A stretch of DNA of 49,529 bases from positions 1 through 49,529 of the forward strand of contig JBBHKE010002831.1 of the NCBI GenBank assembly GCA_037447655.1, given 5' to 3'. The translations under genes were made by a program, and so were the position numbers. Within the stretch, counting starts at the first letter, position 1. The number at the start of each line of letters is the position of its first letter. This document shows positions 34,211-43,946 of this stretch, piece after piece. This DNA comes from Zygnema cylindricum (taxonomy: Eukaryota > Streptophyta > Zygnematophyceae > Zygnematales > Zygnemataceae). A model generated the notes under the pieces. It saw only the letters and a program-made list of their open reading frames with translations. It had not been told where the DNA came from and did no database searches.

Positions 34211-34832
34211 TGAGAAAAAATAGTTAAATACCTAAAAGTATGCCAGGTAAATCGTTATGAGTACTCTTCTAGGAGAAACATAGTCGAACGCCTGTTGGCA
34301 GTCGTCAACTTTTTCCACTGACCGGTCCGAGTAGCCTTGTGAAACGTAGAACGTGCGTACGGTTCTAGCTAAATAATAGCACCGTTCACACATGAAATTT
34401 ATTAACGACCTCTTGCAGCCAATTCTTAAGCAACCGGCTCATTTTCAGTTCTTCAGTTATTTTGCCTCTTCTTCTGCAATAACCTCCTGCAGGATACTCA
34501 CAATCAGAGCAGTGTGTTTCTCCATAACTTCACGTTGGAGCCTTTGATCTTCTTGCAGCAATCGTCGAGGAGATTTATTTTAGTGATTCTCGTTCCTTAA
34601 ACTGTTTTCTCTCATTTTAGCTGGTAGATATATACATATATACATATATATATGTCATCTTAGTTAGTATTGATCACTGTTGAGTAAAGGTCAGGCTTTG
34701 TGACAGGCATTTAGAACCGTTTTAAAGTCAGAAACGGTAAAGCAAACCGGAAACGGAATAAGCTTCATCGACAAGAAACCTTTTCAGTCTATATCACGAA
34801 AGCTGCTTTTGTGAGTTTTATTAGCAGTTTCC
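34211..34832 (+). promoter_or_regulatory. Upstream region of the cysteine-rich gene
   Basis: No gene seen. TATATACATATATACATATA at about 34628 lies 200 bp before the ATG and could hold the promoter or be a microsatellite. Confidence 0.35.
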
Positions 34833-35821
34833 ATGGCGGGCATGGAAGTTTCTTCCAGGTTAACAGTAATCTTATTTTTAGTGTTTTGTTTGTCAAGACC
34901 ATGGCAAACGGTTGACGCTGCTCGACATGGCCCTTCCGCTACTCACAGACACGCGGCAAATCCATTTTCCGATTCTCAATGTGTGGTACAAAAATGGCCA
35001 TCATGTATCGCCGCCTGCCCTACAAACTCTACCCTTCCTGCAGTCATGCTAGGGAAACTCGGTGCGAGTGTTGGCAAGTTTATTGCCACTCCTATTCAAG
35101 AATATCCTAATACGAGTATCGAAAGCTGCTGTAAAGCTTGCACTCTGTACAATGATATTCAGTGGAACAACATCTTTGGCTATGTGTGTGATTACTGGAA
35201 CTGGCAACAAGTAAACGGTTTTAACGGTAAGTTCATTTCTTGCCTTTTTTCAGTTCCGAAAGTTTTTTTGGTGGGTCATGTCATGAAGAAATATTCTGTG
35301 AATTGTTTTTTTTTTGACAGCTTGAGAAGGGCTCACGTTTAGGGATGTTGTTTCTGGTGGCTTGCTTTTGTGAGGATTTGTCAAGTTGAAAAGTGAAGAC
35401 TTCATTTCCGTTAGTCTGATTTTTTTTTTTGGGAGCTCTCAAAGTCTGCCTCAGACAGTTTTGCAACAGTTTTGGGTGTTGCCTTCTGATTTATTCATTT
35501 GCCACTTGCTATCGGTTACTAAAAAAAAATGCGGGAAGTTGGACCTGCTGATGTACTGAAACTGCTTTGTGGATTGTTACATCCAATCCAAGAGTTGCGT
35601 TTTTTAAGGTTTAAGCGTTGGTTTTTAATTTCTGTTTCCTGGGCTGTTGTATTCCATTCAGCTCCATCATTCTTATTTTTGTCCCTCCTATTGCAATTGC
35701 AGGTGCTTGCCAATTATTTGACTTGAAAAGCCTCTGTGGGACCAATCCAGCTCTTGCAACCAAGTATATGTTCAACACTAGTAGAACAGATACAGTTGCG
35801 TTTCCCATGATGTGTGACTGA
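34833..35821 (+). CDS. Secreted cysteine-rich PAN/apple-like protein, 2 exons, complete
   Basis: Exon 1 is 34833-35226 and exon 2 is 35703-35821 (TGA), joined by a GT-AG intron of 476 nt with matching phase; 170 residues. The ATG sits in a good context (CCATGG). An N-terminal hydrophobic stretch (LTVILFLVFCL, residues 10-20) with a likely cut near VDAA marks a secreted protein. The mature part has ten cysteines; the pattern SIESCCKACTLYND...CDYWNWQ...GACQLF resembles the start, middle and end of PAN/apple domains, which bind sugars or proteins. Three N-glycosylation sequons are present (NST, NTS, NTS). The domain call is by pattern only. It could also be an unrelated cysteine-rich secreted protein. 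No other gene lies close by. Confidence 0.7.
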
Positions 35822-36625
35822 TTCCTCTCACAACACTTAAAATTTTGAGCCTTTAATTCTAGCAAGTCGCCCGTATTTTATCCAAGATGGATAGGGTTAT
35901 GTATAACAGCACTTTGCATCGATATTAGTCTTTTTGTTGGCTGTCTTTTTGTAGGAATAAGCATGTGGAACTTTATCCTCCCTCGTTTTTTATTGGTCAG
36001 GATTTGAATTTAGCTGCATGCATTTTTTGGCAACTAGTGGCATCTGTAGATAAAAACATAAGCTGCAAGCTTCGGAATGTGTAACAATGGTGAGCTTGGT
36101 CATAATTTGGGTAGGTCTCTTCTGAGATTTGGGTATTGAAAGACCAGGTAGGCCAGACAAAAAATTCAGTTTTACCTCACGTTTATGAAATAGGGTGGTT
36201 TTGCCTTGTGCCTTTCTTTACGTAAGTTTTGTGCAAACTTTCTTTCCATGCAGACATTCTAAAATGAATGAAAATCAACATGATTATGTGACTTTATCTT
36301 ACACTTGTTATGTCTGCATTAGCGTACATCATATTCATCTTGAGCATTGGCAGTGTATGTGTTGGTCATTATGCCGGACTGTAACTTTACAGCTCCGTGT
36401 TTTTTAGAGGAAGACAGACTTCATGTGTATCATTGGAAGTCGTCATGCCCAGTGCTATACCAATGATGGTACATGGCGAGCAGTTATTGGTGTTGTTATA
36501 TTTGACCCTACATGTAACTGGCATCGCTTTTAGCAATGCAGTTGGAAAGTGTATTTATTGTTTATTTTGCCTGTTTTTGTTTTCCAGCTTAGCTTTAGGT
36601 TTTTATATAATACTGGTGATTTTTA
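35822..36625. other. 3' flank of the cysteine-rich gene, no gene
   Basis: No recognisable domain in any frame; no clear repeat. Confidence 0.5.
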
Positions 36626-36811
36626 GGGGTATTCCTACCGGAGGCAGGTTAGCAATGTTTATGTGATGTTTATATCATGTTTGTGTAATGTTCCCGATAT
36701 CGACCTGAGTTATACAAAATATCGGGTAGCTTCACACAGAGTACATAGACGTTATGTAAACATCATATAAACATTCCTAACTTGCTGCCAGTTTGAATAT
36801 CCCTGGGATGG
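36626..36811. mobile_element. Foldback MITE of about 185 bp
   Basis: The left arm (GGGGTATTC...GGCAGGTTAGCAATGTTTAT) and right arm (ATAAACATTCCTAACTTGCTGCC...GAATATCCC) pair imperfectly over about 50 bp. The centre has CCGATATCG and its partner AATATCGGG. No target duplication is certain. Confidence 0.6.
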
Positions 36812-37610
36812 AGTTGCAATACTGTCCTCTAAACTTTTTTTGTTACTGTTCTTTAAACAAGGCCTGGGATAGTAGGAAGGCATATAGTAGAAGTATGTCG
36901 TCTGAATGTGGATAAACCATCTTTTTGCAAGGTTATTACTTTGTGTACGAAATGGAAAAGCTGAAAAATGTAGGACTTCGTCTTATCTTGACCGACTGGC
37001 GTCACCGAGTGCTAGCCTATCTTTGTATGCAAGTTTGAGAATGGCCGTATTGAATCGCTTAGATTGGCAAGCAGGATTATGCTCTAGGCATAACACCCCT
37101 TGATGTGTGTGTGTTTCTATGCCAGCATTATTGTACTTTATGAGCACATAGTGAACTACACAGTCCACTGTTTTCTATCTGAAAGAACTACACTGGCAAT
37201 TGCTTTTAGTGCTTCACGTCTTTCACACTGTCAGTACTTTTTTCTCATGACATAGACTTCAATTTATTTAGTTGTGACAGCATGATTGAAGCGTGAAACG
37301 TCACCTTCTGTTTGTGTGGCTCCAAAATAAATCCTATGTTATAATAAGTTAAAGGCCATCGATTACCAAAAAATGTTTTTCAGCAAATAGGACCTGCCTT
37401 TTCTCAACTCAGCTATGCGTAGTATCTAATGAAAAACCTTAACCACAATTGAAACTTCTGAGAATTTGTAACTGGGCTACTTCCAACTGTTAAAACTATG
37501 TCTTACTCAACTTTGAACACTTCGAGCATATCTGTCTCATCTCTCACCTCCAGCTTCTTACTCAAAAGCAAGTGTAAGAACCACTTCTCAGTTACCCTAA
37601 ATTCCCAACC
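36812..37610. other. Non-coding stretch, nothing recognised
   Basis: No domain, no terminal repeats; short frames only. Confidence 0.5.
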
Positions 37611-37629
37611 CTATTTAGCAGTGTTGCGT

Positions 37630-37735
37630 ATCGTAACGGAAAAGTCTATTTTCGGTTTTGCATATCGAGACAGCTCTCGATATCTGTCGATCCTACCATG
37701 TATCGACGATTTCGTTGTGACCGACAGTAGACGGT
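37630..37735. repeat. Fragment related to family E
   Basis: AGTGTTGCGTATCG followed by ATATCGAGA...TCTCGATAT and ATCGACGAT words as in family E. The second end was not found. Confidence 0.35.
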
Positions 37736-38149
37736 AAACAATGTCTGAAATGTCAAAAGTCAAAACCACGATTGTATTTCATCAAAAAACATTTAGTTCG
37801 TTCTCATAAATTCATTTATTACGCTCTGTCCGTACCGACAATCGGAGAGAAATAGCGGGGAAAACATGAGTAATCCGACGGCTCAAAGTTTATGCCACTC
37901 ATTCCATCCACGTGTGTAAACATAATTTCGCTAATTTGACATGTCAACAGAATCAGTAACCGATCGTTGACGGTTTAGACGTCATTTGACGTTCCGACAT
38001 AAGCAGTGATACAGATGGTGACGGCTCAGACGCTCGCTGCAACACGTGACGCGCAGACAGTTCAACATTATCGGATTTCTGTGTGAAGTCATTGTAGCCA
38101 TTGTACTTATTGAACTGTACTTTTAAATTCGGAGAGTAAAGATTAGGAC

Positions 38150-38590
38150 CATAGTTCAAAAGTAGGTGAAAGTAGGCCCATACAATATGCCTATTGTACG
38201 CAAAACACACAATATGATCTTAAGACCCATATTGTATTGGTCGCAAAATGAAAAAATATAGTAACAGTGTTGAATTGCACATCGATCGATAGAGAATTAA
38301 ACGTCATGTCTACATTTTGAAAAACATTCGGACAAATTTTTTTTTGTGAGTTTGAGTTGTTTTTTATTTAAACCATCAGATTTGGACGATCGGAGGGTCG
38401 CTAATCGACATAACATCACATGAAAAGCCCATAACACAACTAACGATAGGACTATCGTCAGATTTGGACGATCGGACGGTCGCTGATCAAAGTAGCGATC
38501 TAAGAAGATCACATGAAAAGACCATAACACAACTTACGATAAAGGCGCCTACGAAAGGGCTACCATAAAAACGAATACTTTTGAACTATG
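38150..38590 (+). mobile_element. Family B MITE copy B2 (hAT-like)
   Basis: Perfect 15-bp inverted ends CATAGTTCAAAAGTA and perfect 8-bp duplication ATTAGGAC (38142-38149, 38591-38598). 441 bp, non-coding. Contains an internal duplication of the CAGATTTGGACGATCGGA block (38378-38396 and 38459-38477). Confidence 0.9.
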
Positions 38591-38606
38591 ATTAGGACGA
38601 TCGAAG

Positions 38607-38883
38607 CATGTTCAAAAGTAGGCGTTTTATGGTAGGCCTTTGGTGGGCGCAAGTTGTGTTATGAGCTTTTCATGTGATCTTCTTAGATCGCTACTTTTAT
38701 CGCTAATTTGATCAGCGGCCGTCCGATGACGTTTAATTCTCTGTCGAACAATGTGCAACTAAACATTGTTACTTTTCTTTTTCATTTTGCAACCAATACA
38801 ATATGGGCCTTAAGGTCATATTGTATGTTTTGCGTAAAACAGACATACTGTATGGGCCTACTTTCACCTACTTTTAAACTATG
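38607..38883 (-). mobile_element. Family B MITE copy B3, opposite orientation
   Basis: Inverted ends CATGTTCAAAAGTAGG and CCTACTTTTAAACTATG, with the perfect 8-bp duplication GATCGAAG (38599-38606, 38884-38891). 277 bp; its sequence is the complement of B2 with a central deletion. It lies 16 bp from B2, tail to tail. Confidence 0.9.
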
Positions 38884-38891
38884 GATCGAAG

Positions 38892-39419
38892 TTTATTTTT
38901 TATTTCGAATGTTTCGACCTGTTCAACAATAAATTATGGGAAGACATCCAGGGAGTACGGACACGGACCACGTATAGAGACAAACCGTTAAATTTCATAA
39001 CAATGTTCATAACCCCAAATAACTTATCATTAGTGTAGTGATGTACATTGAGGACTCTTTCGCGATACTCGATATGAGATGATAATTATAGGCAATTGAT
39101 CATGGAAGTGACTGTTTTGGTTGCGCACAGTCACTTACGTCATTTTGTCAAAAATTGTAGGTTCGAAGTACACATTGGTACAAGTAAAGTACCGTTGAGT
39201 CTAAATATGACCGGCAATCGGTTGGACAGCTTTGACTCTCAAAATATTGTTTCAGCCGCTTAAAATTTTGCCGCGCTTGCGAACGTCGACCGTCATAATA
39301 AAATCAACATTTCACACAACCGACCAAGGTTGATGGTAACAAAACTGCGGCAACCACATGTAAATAAGAGTGTTGCACACAATCACTTTTTGTCTTTACG
39401 TGAGCTCCACTGTGAGAGT
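38892..39419. other. Non-coding stretch, nothing recognised
   Basis: No domain or repeat recognised. Confidence 0.5.
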
Positions 39420-39421
39420 TA

Positions 39422-40239
39422 GTGTTGTGTATCGGTAAGGATTTTATGATAACCGATATGGGCCATTTTTCGGGGACCCGATAATCGATATATTGGTACA
39501 ATATATCGCTATCGGTCTTATCGCCGATAAGTAGCCGATAATATCGGCTACTTATAGGCGATAATGCCGATAACGATAACTATCGGCGATAAACGTACAA
39601 AACGTACAGATAAATGTACGGCCTGTACACTCATATGTACGTCTTATTCCCCCGACAGTAGCCGACATTATATATGTACGGCTTTAGTACGGCTCCAATT
39701 AAAGCGATGTACCTTCCACATCCGACGCCGTGGCTTTGTCCCTTTCTTTTTTGAGATCCACTACAAACCAGCCACGTGTCAATCCGTCGACTTTTTTGGC
39801 CAAAGCCGCCAAAAAAGCCATTCTGAGATGTCGGCGCTCACGTTGACCGTCCGCTCTTATTTTATCATTGATTGTCGTCCGTTCGATTCTAGCCGCGCGC
39901 ATATTGTTATTCTGCATCCGTTGTACTTTGAGTCCGCCGTCTTTTTAGCGTTTCATGATAATCAGTTTATCGGTACAATTCCGTACATTCCCGTCAAATT
40001 TATGTATAGTTAACCGCCCAAAAAGTACTACAAAGTGCAACGTATTTTTTCGTCAAATTCCGTACATTTCCCTTAAAAAGCCGTACATTTCACATAAATT
40101 TCCGTTCAGTTTACCGGACAGAAAGCATTCCGGACAGAAAGTACAGAAAGTACAAATATATCGGGACCGCTGACCGTTCGATAACGATAACTATCGGTAT
40201 CGGTGTTATCGCGATAAGTTTTTTACCGATACACAACAC
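39422..40239. mobile_element. Family E element E1 (TATCG-rich, TA flanks)
   Basis: Perfect ends GTGTTGTGTATCGGTAA and complement, inside TA (39420-39421 and 40240-40241). Both subterminal regions are packed with TATCG/CGATA words. A perfect 14-bp palindromic arm (ATAAGTAGCCGATA) lies near 39527-39556. The interior is GTAC-rich and matches the 13394-14197 insertion in inverse. 818 bp, no clear gene. Confidence 0.75.
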
Positions 40240-40249
40240 TACAAATAAC

Positions 40250-41408
40250 AATTAGATATAACTATTAATTATGTAATCGTTTATATAGTGTAATAATTAA
40301 CATAGTAAAACAGTTAGATATAATTGTTATAATTAATAAACTATAACATCTAGATATAGTTGTTATGCTTAGCATAATGCAACAGCTACATATAACAACT
40401 GTTATAATAAATAAAATATAACACTTACAACTAGCTGTCATATGTGGTATAACATAACAGCCAGATATAGTTGTTATGCTTACTACACTGCAACAGCTAC
40501 ATGTAACAACTGTCATAATAAATAAAATATAACATTTACAACTACACCGCCAATCGCTAGTAGCGTATTGAACGCTAATTCGGTCCCTGCTTTTTTTTTC
40601 TCAAATTCTCAAATAGAATTATCCATACTAATTAAAAAAAACCCTAATTCCTAATTAGAGTAAACGATTTCTTTGAAAATTTCCAAATTCCCAATTAGCG
40701 TTAATAACGGTAATTATTCCTATTCGCTAAAAAAGCTTCTACGCTAATAGCGATTGGCAGTGTAACTGTCATGTTTGGTATAATGTAACAGTTAGATATA
40801 GCTGTTATAATTTATAAAATATAACAGGTAGATATAGTTGTTATAATTACCATAATCTTACACATAAATATAATTGTTTAGTTAACAAAATATAACAGTT
40901 AGATATAACTTTTACGATTAATATAACATAAAAACTATAACTAGCTGTTAAATTTAGTATAATATTACAGCCAGATGTAGTTGTAGTGCTTACTATAATG
41001 CCATAGCTACTTATAACAACTGTCACAATAAATAAAATATAACACTTACAACTAGCTGTCATGTCCGGTATAATGTAACAGTTAGATATAGCTGTTATAA
41101 TTTATAGAATATAACAGGTAAATATAGTTGTTATAATAAAAATGAAATAACAGTTACATGTAACTGTTATAATTAGTATAATAGTTGTTATGAATAATGT
41201 GATATAACAGTTAGATATAACCTTTATAATCAATAAATTAAAACAATTATGACTAGCTGTTATAATTAGTATAACATAACAGTTAGATATAGTTGTCATA
41301 ATATATAAAATATAACAGGTAGATATAGCTGCATATTTATCTACTACAATTTATCTACCTGTTATAATAAAAATGATACAACAGTTAGATATAACTGTTA
41401 TAATTTGT
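40250..41408. repeat. AT-rich satellite-like array, about 36-bp degenerate units
   Basis: Recurring AACAGTTAGATATAGTTGTT and ATAATTAGTATAA words with variable spacing over 1.1 kb; interrupted at 40543-40764 by a family C MITE. Some longer blocks recur (TAACACTTACAACTAGCTGT at about 40410 and 41040). Confidence 0.75.
40545..40762. mobile_element. Family C MITE inside the satellite (TA duplication)
   Basis: Ends CACCGCCAATCGCTAGTAGCG and CGCTAATAGCGATTGGCAGTG, TA on both sides. Flanks ACAAC and CTGTCATG rejoin to match uninterrupted satellite units (ACAACTAGCTGTCATG), so the TA site is directly visible. 218 bp. Confidence 0.85.
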
Positions 41409-41994
41409 ATAACTCTATCACATCAAATAGAGTAAATGATTCTAATTTTTTCATTATACTATTTAAGGTAAGGTTTAATTAGCGTTTTTAATTCTAATAT
41501 ATGTTCGTTTTAAATAGTGTGGAGTACGGATGACGTCCGTCCGTGCAAAATTGTACTTTTATATATAAAAAAGTACAAATAATGATTTAATACAGGCCAT
41601 TATCATGTAACTGCGTTTAAACAATCCGCGTAGTGAAAACGTCATAGTGACGATAAACTGTACGTTTTGTCAGATTCTGTACGAATACCTTATTTACAGT
41701 AGAGGATATTAACTTGCCAAATTAGAGTACACCGCATTAATTAGAGTAAATTCCTTTCTGAAACAGTTCTATCACATAAATTAGAGTAAGTTACTCTAAT
41801 TATTTTTTTCTCTTTTTTTACTCTAATTTTTTCATTACTCTAATTACGATGCGCGGTGTAGAGTACTTAAATAAATTAGAGTAAACTTCATAGTTGAAAA
41901 AGCTCTATCACATAAATTAGCGTTCATTACTCTAATTGTTTTTTTTAGTTTTTGGACTCTAATTTTTTCATTACTCTAATTACGATTCGTGGTG
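41409..41994. mobile_element. Family C long element, left-truncated copy with a nested MITE
   Basis: The body matches 17563-18213 from CTCTATCAC onward; the right end TACGATTCGTGGTG is followed by TA (41995-41996). A 129-bp element is nested at 41730-41858. Confidence 0.75.
41730..41858. mobile_element. 129-bp family C MITE nested in a family C element
   Basis: Ends CACCGCATTAATTAGAGTAA and TTACTCTAATTACGATGCGCGGTG, TA on both sides (41728-41729, 41859-41860). The copy at 17563 lacks it, reading TAGAGTACTTAAATAAATTA uninterrupted at about 18100. Confidence 0.8.
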
Positions 41995-42222
41995 TAGTTT
42001 TCTGGTTTCCGTACCGATTGCGCCTCTCGATACATGACTGCTGCAAAACAAAACAAAATGTTACGAATATTCACAATTCGCGAAGTTGTAGCCGTCCGAT
42101 TTCAAACGCACGTCAAAGTCCGAAATGTTTGTCAAAATTCGCAAGACTTTGCAAATGCAAATCAGATTGATCGTGGAGTTTACGACACGTTATGACGTGT
42201 CGAACTGTCGACGTGCATATGC

Positions 42223-42268
42223 TACACCGTGTATCGCTATTAGGGTTAACACTAATAGCGATACACGG
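42223..42268. repeat. Minimal foldback made of two family C-like ends
   Basis: Perfect 17-bp arms CCGTGTATCGCTATTAG and complement around an 8-nt loop, starting after a TA. It looks like a family C element reduced to its ends. Confidence 0.7.
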
Positions 42269-42310
42269 ACGGGAGTAACTGGCACCCAAAAATGTCTTTT
42301 TCTCCCTTTT

Positions 42311-42510
42311 CAGGTTCAAGTTACTGCAGTGTGAACAAGGCCGTACAGGACAGGTTCAAGTTACGTCAATGTGAACAAGGCCGTACAGGACAGGTTCAAG
42401 TTACGTCAATGTGAACAAGGCCGTACAGGACAGGTTCAAGTTACGTCAATGTGAACAAGGCCGTACAGGACAGGTTCAAGTTACTGCAATGTGAACAAGG
42501 CCGTACAGGA
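42311..42510. repeat. 40-bp minisatellite, exactly five units
   Basis: Units at 42311, 42351, 42391, 42431 and 42471, each starting CAGGTTCAAG and ending CCGTACAGGA. The three middle units read TTACGTCAAT. The first and last read TTACTGCAGT and TTACTGCAAT. Confidence 0.95.
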
Positions 42511-42779
42511 CATTCATTCCCTATGAAACTATGAAAGTCCGAAACGTCGCGCATGTTGCACTAAATTTGTAACTAGGCATAAAATATTGCGATGCACTGC
42601 AGCGATATCAAACCGAGTCAAAATCAGTATCAGACAGCGAATCGATACAGAAGTTTCACGCCTCGATACGAAATGGCAACAATGTCATATCGCGATATAT
42701 CTTGAATCCTATGTACAACATAGGATTGAATCATGAGGTCATAGCCCTAACTTTTTGAACCTTGCAACTCCAAGTTTAA

Positions 42780-42910
42780 CCTAATTCGGAAACAAAACGC
42801 TCTGTATCCCTGTCCTTTTCTCTAACTTACAACCCTAAACCTAATCCTACATCTCGTAACCCTAATCCTGGTACCATTTCCACTGGCGATTCGAAGCTAA
42901 CCCTAACTTC
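42780..42910. repeat. Telomere-like CCCTAA/CCTAAA words
   Basis: Several scattered AACCCTAA words among CCTAATCC variants. Degenerate, not a continuous array. Confidence 0.45.
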
Positions 42911-43137
42911 AGTCTCCATCGTTTTGCCATCCATCTCTAAACCTAACACGTATTCCTAAAAGAATTATTAAAACCTTTGGTTAAACCTTTTTTTTTAAAG
43001 TCGACCAAAAAAAAGCCTTACAAGGTTCTGTCGGCGGCATGAATGGAGAGGTTTCTCTCACCACTCGACCTGCTGAGGTCAGCAGTCCGTACAAACCGTA
43101 CAATCCCCAATTCAAACAGCAGTGAGGAGCATGAGTG

Positions 43138-43172
43138 GGAGCGGGAGGGGGAGGGGGAGGGGGAGGGGGAGT
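43138..43172 (+). promoter_or_regulatory. G-rich (GGGGGA)n tract upstream of the helicase gene
   Basis: At least five runs of four or more G, a possible G-quadruplex, 0.8 kb before the first recognised exon of the ASCC3-like gene. Confidence 0.5.
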
Positions 43173-43946
43173 TTTGTAGCACGTTACTCCCTTATTTATA
43201 AGTGATTTTCCTCATTCTTTCCCTTATCCCTTCTCCCAGCTGAATAATCTTAAGGACTCGGATAATTCCTCTTTGCCAAAATTGATTGACCCAATACCAG
43301 CCACACTATTGCATGTATGGAGTTCGGAAATAAAAACTTCTAAGAACTTTGGTGTTCTCACATTGTCCATCAACAATTTGTAGTAAACCATGTGTTGACA
43401 ACAAAATTAAGTAAATAATTTGGAAACATTTGCTCCAAAAAACAATGCTTTTTGAATGAATTGCTACATTGTAAAGCGTGGAGACATGTTTCACCCTCAT
43501 CCATGAAATTCTTGTTTTCTTCATCTCCACACTATTTTTTTTGGGGGTACATTATTGTGGTATGGATTCATCCACTGCTCTTTGTCCACACTAATTACAG
43601 TGCGGAAGGTTTTTGTACGCCACTTACATCAAAACCGCAGCAGATCCCCACGCTCTTTGCAACATTTGCAGTGTGTACTGCTTTCCGGCGTGGGAAGTGT
43701 TGTCAGAATCATCCACCCATCATCCATCCGTCATTATCCACACTAATTAAGTGCATACAGTTGGCAAAAAGAAGCACAGACAGACACACACAAACACACA
43801 CACACACACACAGCTGGTTTCCTTACCGACGACTCCAAATGAGCATTTATATCCACACCAACTCCTTTTTAGGCCCCGAAAAAAAAAAAAAACCTCGTGC
43901 TGTTTTTGGCTTGTGTCTCCTACTAATCCACACCAATTCCGGTGAG

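Noticed and set aside
42311-42510. CRISPR array, because of five regular 40-bp units.
   Set aside because: The units abut directly without unique spacers, and the sequence is eukaryotic.
42780-42910. An interstitial telomere array.
   Set aside because: AACCCTAA words are scattered and degenerate with no continuous tandem run, so only a weak repeat note is kept.
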